DNA of 64,000 bases from Chamaea fasciata. Taxonomy: Eukaryota > Chordata > Aves > Passeriformes > Sylviidae. Position numbers and translations under genes: made by a program. Of this stretch, positions 49,666 to 61,670 are shown in pieces (within the stretch, counting starts at the first letter, position 1; every line of letters begins with the position of its first letter). Location of the stretch: assembly GCA_029207755.1 (NCBI GenBank), contig JARCOQ010000005.1, forward strand, positions 51,673,563-51,737,562. The letters run 5' to 3'. The notes beneath the pieces were generated by a model. It searched no databases and had not been told where the DNA came from. It was given only the letters and a program-made list of their open reading frames with translations.

Positions 49666-50852
49666 TGTGGTGGTTTCATGTTTGTTGAATTTTGTTTATT
49701 AACTGGGAGATAGGATTTTGGGAGAAAAAGGTGAAACAGGCTTAACTTAAAAGTAAAAACAGATAGATTTTATTAACATACACTAAGGAAAGAGAAAAAA
49801 AAAAGAGACATTTAAACACTTTTCTTTACCTCAAACTACTCCTTTTTTCACTCAACACAGAGAGAAAATTCTGATTTTTAGTCAGTTGTTATTATTTAAA
49901 CATAATTTTGCACTACTTTGGTAGAGGAGTCTTTCTAGAGTTTATGGAGAACACACCACAAGAAAAGGTCTGGTGGCTCTTAATGGCACAAATCTGCAAC
50001 TGTCTGGAATTTTGCAGATGCTGTGCAGTCTTACTCATATAACAGTTTTTCAAGCGGCTTATGGGCTTCTGCATGTTTGAGGTATCAATTGAAGAATGCT
50101 TTTTTAGTATAAAACAAGGATTCTCTTCTTTTATTTTTAAAATTATCTCTATCTCAAAAGTAATAGAGACTTCTTTTTATGTTCAGGAGCGGGGGTTTAA
50201 TCACTTCTTTTTCAGAATTATTTTTGTCTCAAAAGCTGAGACCTCTTTATTTTTAATTAGGAGCCGGAGACATACTTTATTTAATTAAATTTCATTTCTC
50301 AGTATACACAATTCTTTGGCTAGAACTTGCATCTTTCTAAACAGCATGGTGATAGTTTATTTCTCTATAATTCACATTCAGAGAAGTCTGGTCAAAAATG
50401 TCTACCTCCTCCATTTTTTTTTTTTTCCAATAGTCTTTATCAGGTTTTTTTGCTGACTTTGTTTCAATGCTGTTTTTCTACATTTCAAATCACTCTGTCT
50501 TCCATGGAGGATGGAAAAGGGTTAATGTCTTTGCCCACAGTCTTTTTTTTTCTCTTCTCTAGCTGATTCTTGGAACTTCAAGGCTGCAGGTGATTGGGGG
50601 GCGGGGTGGGGGTGGGGAAGGAGGAGAAGGAGCATGCTCAGGAATGCTGATGGATGGCCCTCCTCTACTCCATGTCTGATTTAAAGCAACTTAAACTTGG
50701 ATCAAGTCCCTGGAGCTCTGGAGAAAAGTTCTCAAGACTGAGTCTCCAAAGGCGTGTACAACACTCCTACCCTTCAGCCAAGCTGTCAATTTATGCTAAA
50801 ACTTTCTTAAAAAAAAAAAAAATCCTTCACATTTATACTAAACCACCGCACA
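49666..50852 (-). mobile_element. Probable second solo LTR
   Basis: The left edge TGTGGTGGTTT and right edge AAACCACCGCACA are near-perfect inverted termini with TG...CA ends. On the minus strand a TTAATAAACA polyadenylation-type signal (plus 49695-49700) sits near the 3' end, giving minus orientation. The region is A/T-rich with an internal tandem duplication. I found no clean target duplication, so the exact borders are uncertain. It may instead be a fragment of a longer retroviral element. Confidence 0.45.
50122..50270. repeat. Two diverged tandem copies of about 75 bp inside the probable LTR
   Basis: Both copies share the order CTTCTTTT, AATTATxTxTxTCTCAAAAG, GAGACxTCTTTxT and AGGAGCxGG (first copy about 50122-50196, second about 50201-50270). 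Confidence 0.6.
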
Positions 50853-53610
50853 GTCAAATGTAACCTCTCACTGATCAGTGTATTTGGCTCAGCGAGCCTG
50901 CCCCCAGTCAATACAGTCCATCCTATATTTTTATTAAAGCCTCTTAAAAAGGTATTTTAAAATATTTTAACGCCTTTTGCTGTCTTTCTGTACAATTTCA
51001 CAGTCTACCCCATGTGTGGGAATGCTCTAAGGACGAGGTGCCAGCTACTGGGGACAGAAGCTGACACAAACCAAACACAAAGCATTTTGGAAAGGTTAAG
51101 CAGGGTGAAATGTCTCTCTGTTTTCTAACCTCAAACTGACTTTTTTGCAACTTGAATTTTCCCTCAAAAATTTTATTTTTCAAATGCTCTCTTGTGACAA
51201 TTGCTGAAGCAACTCTCAACAAATTATATGCTTAAATACAAAATGTTTCACGTTGTAAAGATTGCATTTAAGGATAAAATAGATAGTCTTTTGGGCCAAC
51301 CCTAGACAGCAGCTGTTGTTTTCTATAAGATGGTCTGTATATATTCTATAGATATAAGTACAGACACACTGATGCAGCAGTTAAAAAAAAAAAAAAAAGG
51401 CAAAACAGCAAAACAGAAAATTATAATAAAGGTAATACCACATTCTAAATTTTTCTGAGTCCTTATTACAAGGCAAATTATCTCTCCTGAGCACCAGTGG
51501 GAAAGGCAACAAGTTTCTCCCATCAACACATTACAGCAGGAATGGTTTAGCAGCAGATCCTCAGTTCCTGGATCTCTGTTGAGAGTTTCCTGATTTGAAC
51601 ACCCTTCAGTCAAGAAAGAGAAAAAAATATCTCTCCACAGATATGGCTTTATCGAGGCATAATCCCTAACAAAGTAAAAGCCTTGATTTCACAAGGGAAG
51701 CAGATAAGGAAGCAATGCCCAGAAGGGGTTTAAACAGAGGGGCCCCTTTTCCCTTTTATATTGTGCATTTCTGGCCAGAGAAACAGGTGCAGAAGTTCCT
51801 GAAAACTGGAGTCCATATGGTTTTCTCATCACCACCTAACTCCACCCCACCCTCATTTTGTACTTCTTTCATGAAGCCAACCCTTTAGCTTCTCTAAAAT
51901 TTGTAGCCATAATTTTCTGTTCTGAGATCTTGTGGAGACAGGAAACCTTCAGAGGCAATCATACGCTAATGCCAGCATCAATCAGCAACCACATTAGGCA
52001 ACAAAACCTCTTCCAATATGTCAATACAATAAACAGTGATCAAATTCCACTCAGTGCAGGCCATGGACCCTTGGCTGTACTTCCTCATGATTTTTACATG
52101 ACAACTGCTTAAATTTACGGGAACTCTCCTGCCCTGTTTCTAAAGCAAGGAGTCAAAGAACTGTGAGCATTCAACTAAATAAGCAGGGAAGACAATTCTC
52201 TCCCTTCCCAGGGAGAAATGCACAGCCATATCATCTACAAAATGGATAAATGTCATTTCTGGGTTGCTTGAATTTTAACCCAAATCCAGTGGCAGGCAGA
52301 GTCCGTTGTGGTAGAACAATGCCTATGCTTTGCTGTGATCAAGATCTCTCAGATTCATTTCAGACATGGCTGAAATGGACTTTTTTGGAGGCGGAAAAAA
52401 GCTGCCTGTAAGTGAAAAAGCACATTCTAGGAGCTGCACACCCAGTGCTCCCTGCAAGTCCCGTAGTGCAGGGCACGAGCCAGTCCACCACAACTTCTGG
52501 AGCTACGTATTCCCTTCAGGAGCTCCTCTTGCTCTGTCCTTCAGAAATCCAGCATCCCCTGAATCCTGGGGCGGGAGGTGGAACTTCATGATGGAACAGT
52601 ATGTCATTTTGGCTGCTTAAGTACAAATCTCATTTATTTTGGAGGCAGGTTTTCCACAGAGATGACGGCTGTGCTGACACTAAGATTATAATACCTGCAA
52701 TCCATACCCTTCAGGAACCTTAACCAATGTCCCAGGTATCCTATTGGAATCTGACCTATATAATGCCAGTGGCTCTATCGTAAGTCACTAACCTTTTCTC
52801 AGCCTTTTCTTTAACCTGTTTACCAGCATACCCCACAATTCTAGTTTCCTCCAGTGACATGAGGAAGTTTCTCTAGGATGCCATCAGCATTCCCTACTCT
52901 ACAGAGCCCAGGAACTGCAGTAGTGGCATATTTCTTGCATTAAAGAAAAAGGAGAGCTCAGACAGCTAAATTCTCTAAAGCTATCTCCACAGACTCAGCA
53001 CAGCATTTTTTATTTCAGAAGTAAATACTCTAAAATCCAATTTTGTCTCCTACCAACGCTTCTATGCAATATTAATATGCATAACAGATTTTCCTAGTAT
53101 TGCTTCCAGTTCTTATCTTCCCTACCACTGCACTTTTTCTTTATAGAGTTATTGCTTATAGTGGAGAAACCTCTGCCACATAGGGCCTAAAAAATAATGT
53201 TTTGATTCCCAAAGACCTTTTGGTAATATGGTAATGCAAACAATAAAGACAAAATTTCCCTGTGGAGCTTTTCAATGCAGTATTCCCCAGCCAAGAACTT
53301 ACACCATAACTCTCTTTTTCCTAATGCTGGTATTCAGGAGAAAACACAGAAATGACAGAATTTAAAGCAAAACACAGATGATGCAGACATTTGTCACACG
53401 GCCCTTCTATATGTTTGTTACACTTTCTCATCCTACTTTTCTTCTTGCCAGCCTAACTAATTTGCTTTGAAATTCTTCCTTCTGCTGGAATCTGTAGCAC
53501 GAATCTTGATTGTTTTTAGAACAAACCATGCTCAGTTCATTTTAAAAATAACAGTTTCTGTCCCACAAGAGCTTAGAACCCATCCCCACCGTCTGCAAAC
53601 TGCAGGAAAA

Positions 53611-53670
53611 CTTCACTTCACTTCACTTCACTTCACTTCACTTCACTTCACTTCACTTCACTTCACTTCG
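53611..53670. repeat. (CTTCA)12 pentanucleotide microsatellite
   Basis: Twelve units occupy 60 bases; only the last differs (CTTCG). The array creates an open frame coding repeated HFTSL, which is an artefact of the repeat. Confidence 0.97.
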
Positions 53671-54361
53671 TCTCTTCCAACATTCCCATTCTGTGTTACT
53701 GCAGCATTTTTTGTGGGATTTCTCAGAAATTCCTGCCCCACCATCACGCACATAGCTCTGCAGTGCCTGCACATTCCTTGAGCATTCCTATTTACTTCAT
53801 GGCATCTCCCAGTCACTCCCCAGCATTCCCTCACAGCCCACCTCCTCTGGAGACAATAAAACCCTCACTGCCATGCACTGAGCTGCTTCATCTTGCCAGG
53901 GAATGTGGGAAAAAGGACAGGGTCGGTTAGGAACTAAAGTGGAACAGAGCACTGAAAAAGCCAATGTCACATTTCAAAAACTGACGCTCTCTCCAAACAT
54001 AATTTCTGGGTATGTAAATGATTTTAAATACATCAAAGAGCTTGATGTTAACCCCCATCAAGGGGCAGGAGACCCAGTCCAAAGCTATAGTGAACTCAGA
54101 GGTTTCTACACTAAAGTTCCTCTCAGTTCCTTCTCCAGGAGATGATGTCAGTGCTGTTGGACAGGTGGATTACATGCAAAGGCTGCAGGCCAGGGTTTGC
54201 TCATCCTCTGATTTTGTCTCAGCATTCTGCTCTGAAACAACGTCAGCTGGCTCAGGGCTTGCAGGTGCCATGGGGGGCAGGCAGGTGAGCCCAACTCACC
54301 TTAACTCACCCACCCTCCTCCCAAAATCCTGAGCTTTATGCTGATTTGGAAACAAAACCAG

Positions 54362-54399
54362 CTCACAGAATAGGTCAGGTTAGAAGGGCCCACAGTGGT
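54362..54399 (-). mobile_element. Very short CR1 tail remnant
   Basis: CTCACAGAATAGGTCAGGTT then AGAAGGGCCCACAGTGG matches about 38 bases of a reversed CR1 3' end and then stops. Confidence 0.6.
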
Positions 54400-55607
54400 T
54401 GGTTTGTTTGTTTTGTAAACAGCTAATTCAGGAGTTCTCTAAAGTTTATGATAAGGATATCCTGATAGTTATCGGATAAATTTTGTTTAAAGCAGTATTA
54501 TTGGCTGGACTGGAATTGAGCTCCTGTGCATTTCTACCTCTACTTTTAGCAATGTTTTTGGATTTTCTTAAGAAGGACTCCACTGTTTTGGATTTGAAAT
54601 GTAGGAGTCCATAGACTTTAAAGAAGGAGGATACATGAATTATAGCAGGACTCATAAACGTTCAGTGCTGAGTGACTCAAAAATGGGGAGGAAGGGGGTG
54701 CAGGTGGAGCACCAACACACTTTTAAAGGCTCAGAGAGAACACAGTACAGTTTTTCTGTTAATGGCTAGCACTTATCCATGGTATTTAGAGCATAAATAG
54801 GATCTAAAGAGTAGCCAATAATGTCTAGCACTGCTAGAATCAGTTACATTCATGGTGCAAAACAGACCAGTGGAAGGACATTCATCACTCTATAGGTAAA
54901 TTTAGCATATGAGGATGCCTATCCTAAACCCTAGGACAGTACCTGGGTACTGGCCTGGCCTTCCAGAGATCTGGAATTTGATGCTGCCCTTTAAGTTGAC
55001 AGGACTCCTGTGATTTTCAGTTTCAGGATACTAGAGTGACGCCACCAGGGTGCTTTTAGGTCAGGATACTGAGAATTGTATGGAATCCTCCTCCCCCTTG
55101 CCATTTTCCAGTCCTTCCCACTTCAGAGGGAAGCTTTGATCCAACAAGGATCACAGGCAAAAGGCTGGTGAAATCCCAGATGGAAGAAAGCCAGCACAAT
55201 TAGACACAATCCTGCTTTGTAATTCACGATGTTTTCCCTAAGTAAATTATGGCTAATTTGATATACCAGGAAACACAGCTGATGCTTTTGAAGAAAAAAA
55301 AGCCCTTCTGTTAATGAAGACACAGCACTACAGGCCACAGAAAGATTAGGCCATGCTTAAGGACCAGCAATATTAATGGATTATTAGAGCAGCTGAATTT
55401 GCCCCAGGACCACATCTTCTTTGATAGGTGCACAAGCCAAGCAGGCATCACAAGGGATGTGAATGGACAGACAGCAAAAGTAGTAGAGAAGGAAATTTCT
55501 GTTTGAAGACAAAGATAAATGAGTGATATGACTGTTAGCAGCATATTATGGTTACCCATCAAAAATTTATGAAGAAATAGAAGTCATGCCACCAGCATAG
55601 ACAAATA

Positions 55608-55682
55608 TCAGAGAATAGGTAAATTTGGGAGGGACCATAGTGAGTCATCTAGTCCCACCTCTGTGTTCAAGCATGGTCAAAA
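55608..55682 (-). mobile_element. Short diverged CR1 tail remnant
   Basis: GAGAATAGGTAAATTTGGGA, GGGACCATAGTGAGTCATCT and GTCCCACCTCTGTG follow the reversed CR1 3' end with many differences. Confidence 0.65.
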
Positions 55683-56910
55683 ATATACAGCCTAGATGGC
55701 AAGAACAAGAGAAGCTTGAGCAAAGACCACGTCTCAAACAGTGCTTCAGACCTTTTAAATGTTGCTTTTAAGACTCTGTGCTTTTGGGCACAAACCTTGC
55801 AGCTTCAAAATAAAAAAAAATTGCACACACACACACACTTCCAGTCTCGGGATAACTTTTCAAAACCCAGCACTCCACTTAGCTGGAGTTTGTGGAAGAT
55901 GATTTTTGAAGAGGCAGCTTGTGTCCCCTCACTACAGACCAAATGTTCCACTCTTTCCTCATCCAAATTTGAGATAGAGATGAATTCATCTTCCTTACTC
56001 CCTGTTGTGTAGAACAGGTTGTTCACTGAGTGGAAAAGCCTTCTGGAGTCTTTATTAGGGAAAAATAAGGGACAGAAGCTGACAATTAATAACAGTAAAC
56101 TCCTGGAGTGACAATACTGTGGCTCATCCTCCAAGTTATTACTTTCCCACCCCCCATACAGATCTAAAATTCATGCTTTTCTGTTTGTGCTTGTGCTTTC
56201 CATCTGTTGCAAAGACAGCAAGAAGGAATATTCCACATGCATTTCTCCCACCATGGAAGAGACATGAGAGGAGCTGATATTCCTATATTGTTGTGCAGCA
56301 GCATCCAAAGGCTTCCCTTCAGATCAATATCTGCTGGTTGGGATCTCTGTCAGTGCAGAGGACTTCAAGACCATGCTGTTTACATCTTCAGGCAAAAGCA
56401 AACTGTAAATGTCTGTAAAAAACACTCTTGGATTTAAAATATAAGCATTAAAATTCTTAAGACTTCTGAGTGATGCAGAAGTGGGGACAACTGGACAGAA
56501 GGAGAGACTTGGGCTCTTTCTCAGATAAGACATTCCAACCAACCCTCAGTACCTCTCCTTCCACACTTGTTTCCTACCTCTGTGCATCAGTGGGGGACAA
56601 CAGCGTTCCTTGTTAGGTAAAAAAAAAAAAAAACCCTTTTAATTTATTCCATAACACAGGAGCTTCCTTTTCCTTAAGGCAGAGAGAACAAGAAAAAAAA
56701 CACCAACAAAACAAACCACCCAAGCAGCTTCACAGCAGTTATTGATACACCTTGAACAGTGTGAGCTTAGAGGATAAATGTTAAGTTTATTTTCACTGGT
56801 TATGTAAGAAGCAAAACCCTGAACACTCCAATAGGGAAAACAGTGGAAACCCAGTGATGCAAGTATGTGGGAAGCACATGAGCCACAGAGCCTGGGAATC
56901 TGCTGAGCCC

Positions 56911-57349
56911 ACCTCCATCCCTCTAATCCCCTTGGTGTCCCTGCTCTGGATTGGCTCCAGCAGCTCCCTGTCCTTCCTGTTCTGGGCCCAGGGCTAGAGG
57001 CAGCTCTGCTGTGAGGAAAGGCTGAGGGAATTTGGATTGTTCAGCCTGGAGAAGAGAAGGCTTTGGGGGGACATCATTGTGCCCTGGTAGTGCCTGAAGG
57101 GAGCCCACAGGAAGGATGGAGAGAGAGTCTTGACAAGGGCCTGGAGCGACAGGAAAAGGGGGAATGGCTTCACACGGACAGAGAGGAGGGTTAGATTGGA
57201 TATTGGGAAGACACTGTTCCTTGTGAGGGTGCTGAGGCCCTGGCACAGGTTTGCCAGAGAAGTTGTGGCTGCCCCATCCCATGGCAAGGGGTTGGAATGA
57301 GATGGTCTTTAAGGTCCCTTCCAATCCAGGCCATTTTGTGATTCTGTGA
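56911..57349 (+). mobile_element. CR1 LINE with 5' inversion
   Basis: From about 57002 to 57349 the sequence is a plus-strand CR1 3' part (GGAAAGGCTGAGGGAATTTG, GTTCAGCCTGGAGAAGAGAA, GGTCTTTAAGGTCCCTTCC, TTTTGTGATTCTGTG). From about 56911 to 57001 the sequence (CCATCCCTCTAATCCCCTTG, GTCCCTGCTCTGGATTGG) is CR1 in reverse orientation. It corresponds to the segment lying just 5' of the plus-strand part in an ordinary element, as comparison with 30590-30680 shows. The 3' part also has an internal deletion near 57280. Confidence 0.8.
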
Positions 57350-59040
57350 ATGTTAAAGAAATACTGATTTTCTGTAGGGGCACTGAAAATGTTGGGGAAG
57401 TGGGTGCCTGCACCCATATGTTGTGCATGCTTTAGGAGATAGGGACTGACTGCACTAAATCTACTTGCTGTGAGCTCATTTTACATCACCAGAAAACCCA
57501 GCAGATTTTGTTTGTCACATACAGGGGCATCCCTCTGGTTGCCCAATCACATCCAGCTCTTACACATCAAGAACTCAGATTAACCTTTGTGGCTGTGATG
57601 GTGCATATGGACTACAGTACCCCAGACACATTTTCTTAATGTCCTCCCAACCCTTAGTTACAAGATTATTGCAAGCAATTATTCTAATGCCTTCATTTTT
57701 GTGAGGCCACCTCACACACAGAAGCCACCAGCAGAACTTGGTGGTTACCAGGCTCAGTGCTCCAGAGGGCAAGAGAAAAAAATAACCCTACAGAAGGCTA
57801 GAAAGCCAAATTGCTCATTAACAGGCAGCAGAACAACCCCTTCTATCCAATTGCTCAAAGATACAACCCCTCCATTCCATACACAAACTAGCCCACATCT
57901 ACACTCACACATTCATTCCTCCTCAGGCACTAAGATATATTTTGCTCTTGTGGGTGCTTGTTACTACTAAGTTGCAAAGCATTAGTGGACTTTCCTCCCA
58001 CCTCCCTATCTTTGACAAAAATACTGTTTTGTTTTTTTTTTAAAGAAGTGCTCTTTTCCACCTCAATCTGGTGTATTTTTGATAAAGCACGTAGCTCAGC
58101 CTTCTTATTTTTTAACTTGATAGACTCATTTCCATGGAGATCTCTGGAAGGCCAGAGAACAGAACCATCACACTACCCCCTTCTGTCATCCCCACTTGAG
58201 TCTACAGTGCTTTTTTCCACATTTTCTTTTCAGCCTCTCTCTCTTGTGGCACTTGTGCTTGACTAGAAGCTCATGTTTACCACTACAGCACTCCTGACTC
58301 ATGCAAAATGTGAGATCCAACATTAACACAATTCATGAGAAGGGAAACAGAGAACAGAGAAAACGATGTTTTCACCCTCTCCATCTCACCACCCACACTG
58401 TCCCAGGTCCTTCTGTGGCCCCAGCTGAAGGAGTAACTGAGCACTTCAGTGCCCATCATTTGGTGGATCTATCCCTTAAAAAACCCCATACAGGAGTGTA
58501 TTCATTTATCTATTTAAGTTAGCAATGAACCATCAAGCACAAGAGCCAAACTCTGATATTTATACAGAGACTAAAACATTTTAAAATATACTTAAAACCT
58601 GAAAGATGATTCTAAAATACCACTACAGCAATTGAATCACAGGCTCTTCTGCAGATGTTTCAAATATTGTGCTCTAGAGCATCCCAGGTACTTCATGGGT
58701 CATCTGAGCCTGCTCAAAGGCACTGGCATTCCTCACAAGGCTGAAAATCTGCATCAGACCTGTACTTAATCTCTCATAGATTTTAGAAACTAGGGGTTGG
58801 ATTTACCCTGGTTATCTCCTGTGATTTATGTGCTCACTGAACAACCCAGCCAGTGATCTGAACTCTCATTACAGTCACTGGGGTCAAACTGGTATTTCTG
58901 CAGCATGATCCACTTACTGTCTGGTCAACATTGAAGGCTGTGCATGAATCACACCCAGCAATTCCTTTTCCTCTCAACTGACTGTAAAGAACCAGAGCAA
59001 GCCAAACGCAGCACTCATAGTCTAGGAAGGAGATCATCCC

Positions 59041-59152
59041 TTGCTCTGGGCAACCTGTTTCAGTGGGAGGTGTCCCTGCTCATGGCAGGGGCACTGGAAT
59101 GAGATGATCTTTAAGGTCCCTTCCAAACCAGGCCATTCCATGATTTTATTAT
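59041..59152 (+). mobile_element. CR1 LINE 3' fragment
   Basis: GCAACCTGTTTCAGTGGGAG, GTCCCTGCTCATGGCAGGGG and GATCTTTAAGGTCCCTTCCA identify a short plus-strand CR1 tail. Confidence 0.85.
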
Positions 59153-59535
59153 AAAGTAATGTTAATTGCTGCAATAGTTGAGTGCTAATTCGTAGCCTCA
59201 CCCCCCTCACCCCCCCATTACCATTCACAGTAATGCACAGATGGCATTCACAGGGCATACAAAAATGGAACCCCCAAAACTGGAACCCCCAAAACCTGAA
59301 TAGTACAGTGAAGGGATACAGAAATTGCTTCAGAGACTCTCTGAGAAAAATATAAACAAGATTAATGCTTTCTCTGTTATTTGTTCTCCCAACAACAGAA
59401 TCAATGTGACTCTGCTGTGCTGGCCAACTCAGATCCTCAGGTATTGTATATTAGCCAGATAAATACAAATATATCTACAAATAACTTCCTACCCACATTG
59501 CAGCTCTGACTGCTTCTGTAACTCTGAGTTTTTGG

Positions 59536-59537
<2 letters not shown>

Positions 59538-59574
<37 letters not shown>
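59538..59574. repeat. T37 homopolymer tract
   Basis: Thirty-seven uninterrupted T, the longest homopolymer in the window. Assembly length is unreliable for such runs. Confidence 0.95.
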
Positions 59575-59575
<1 letters not shown>

Positions 59576-60403
59576 GCAGACTCCAAGAAGCCAGTTAATG
59601 TCACCAAATGCTTTCACAAATTGTTTTAACAAGCTGGATTCTGATCTATTAAAGGCTTAAAAAGGTAGATAGGCAGCAGGAAGGAGAAGTGGATTGTGGT
59701 GCTGCTGAAAAACACTACTGAAAGCAAAAAAGGGAAAAACACAGAGCAAAGAGTTTGATGATGCAACCAGCAAATGAGTCTTCAGCCAGGTTGTGTAGGA
59801 GGATATAACAACCTAATCAGCTCTGAAAATTGGAAACACCAGAAAGATCCTAAACCATACCCACCACTATCTACATCGTGCAGCATTACACAGGCAGACT
59901 CTCCAGTGAAGAAGAATAATGACCATCTCCAGGCATTTGGGATTCTCACAGGACAGACACGGGATGAAGAATTAAAATGGGAATCTACAACTAAAACTGA
60001 TGAATTTAAGTGTAAAAGTGGCACAAATGTCAACAAAAATGTCCCAATAGTAACGTGTGGAAAACAGCCTCTTGAGAGGTATATAAAATAATATAAAAAG
60101 CATTCTACAAAGCAGTCTTTTCTTAAAATGAAGAAAAGAAGTTTAAAGAGGTGTCTAATGCAGGGCTATAGCTCATGTTATTTATAAAGTGGTGATTCCT
60201 GTCCTTTTTTCCAGTATATTCCTGAACTTTATTTTTCATCAGTGACAACAGCAGAGTGAGTGGTACAGGAGTCCCTTCAGGTTTCTGTTCTGCAGAACTG
60301 TACGGAGAAATTGCAGAGTTAAATGCAGTCACCATCAGCAGAAGCAAATCAGACTTTGTGTCAATACACAGAGAAGAAACTAAGGGGGTTATTTTCACTA
60401 CTG

Positions 60404-61670
60404 ATCACAGAAAGGCTGAAGTTATCAGGGACCTCTGGAGGTCACCTGGTCCAACCCCCTGCTCAGGTAGGGCCAGCCACAGCTGCCTGCCCAGAACTAT
60501 GACCAGTCAGCTTTGGAATATCTCCAAGGATGAAAACCCCAAAACTTCCCTGGGCCAGGGTCCTATGCCAGGGTTCAGCCACTTGAACAAAACCCCAAGC
60601 AAACAAAAACCCAACCAAACAACAACCAAAGAACCAGTTTACATTCTAGTTTGTGCCCATTGCCTTTGGTCCTGTGGCTGGGCGCCATGGAAAAAAGCCT
60701 GACTGCATCTTATTTACCTGCTCCCATCAGCTAATTCTACACCTTGGCAAGATCCCCTTGAGATCTCTCAAGAGTTACAGCACTCTTAGCTTTTCCTTAC
60801 AGCAGAAATGCTCCAGTCCCTTCATGAGACTCTTCCGAACGCATCCATGTCTTTCATTTACTGGGCTCCCAGCAGATAAGACAATACTCCAGGTATGGCC
60901 TCACCAGGGCTAAACAGAGGGGTAGGATCACCTCTTTGACTTGCTGACAATGATCCTCCTAACACAGCTCAGGATACTTTTAACTTTCTTTGCTACCTGA
61001 ATATGCTTGGCTCACATCCATGCTGGACCACCCAGGTCCTCTCCTGCCAAGCTGCTTCCCAGTCACTCAGTCCCCAGCAAACACTGCTGCCTCTTCCTCC
61101 CCAGGTCCACAGGACTTTGCACTCCTCCTTCCTGAGCTCCAGGAGGTTCCTGCCACCCATTTCTCCAGCCTGCCCAGGCTTCCCTGGATGGCAGCACAGC
61201 CCCCAAGGGCACCAGCCCAGTGGACTGCAAGTTCTCTCTCTGCTGTGGGAATACTCTGCCCATCATCCAGATCACTAATGAGGTTGTTGGACAAGATTAG
61301 ACCCAGTTATTGGCTCCATTTAGACTTTGTGCCACTGACAATCCCTTCAGACTGTTCTCTGTCTTCTTGTTTACCTGTGTTCCTTCTGTGAGGAACACAG
61401 TATTAAAAGCTTTACTGAAATCCAGGTGGACAATGTCCACTGCTGTCCCCCCCTCATCCACCAACCCACTCATTTCATCACAGAAGGCTGACTGGCTTGG
61501 TTAAGCATGACATTCCTTTAGTAAACCTATGCAGCTTCCGCTTGGTCACCTTCCTGTGCCTGGAAATACCTCGCAGGGTGAGTAGTTCCATCCCTTTCTC
61601 CACAGATCAAGGTGAACGTGACCAGCCTGTAGTTTTCTGGGCTCTACCTTCTTGCCTGCTCATGGAAGGG
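60404..61670 (-). mobile_element. CR1 LINE, about 1.3 kb, with degraded reverse-transcriptase end
   Basis: Reading leftward from about 61670, the minus strand carries the 3' part of CR1 ORF2 and then the 3' UTR. The recognisable order on the plus strand is GAGGTCACCTGGTCCAACCC, CTCCAGGTATGGCCTCACCA, GCTTTACTGAAATCCAGGTG, GACAATGTCCACTGCTGTCC and CCAGCCTGTAGTTTTCTGGG. The coding part is broken by stops and frameshifts. An A/C-rich patch near 60590-60635 may be a later insertion. It is the least truncated CR1 in the window; the 5' limit is approximate. Confidence 0.85.

Larger units (their letters stand above)
50853..60403. other. No gene recognised; scattered CR1 remnants and simple repeats
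   Basis: Outside the listed CR1 pieces, the CTTCA repeat and the T37 tract, the sequence is AT-rich without recognisable exons. A doubled TGGAACCCCCAAAAC lies at 59266-59296. Confidence 0.5.

Noticed and set aside
53611..53670. Possible CRISPR-like or satellite array
   Set aside because: The units are contiguous 5-mers without spacers, so it is a plain microsatellite. No CRISPR array is expected or seen in this vertebrate DNA.
53467..53781. Protein with HFTSL repeats
   Set aside because: It is produced by the CTTCA microsatellite; flanking sequence shows no coding signature.
56923..57417. 164-codon minus-strand frame
   Set aside because: It is the antisense of the CR1 copy at 56911-57349.
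60990..61391. 133-codon plus-strand Pro/Ser-rich frame
   Set aside because: It is antisense to the degraded CR1 reverse-transcriptase region.
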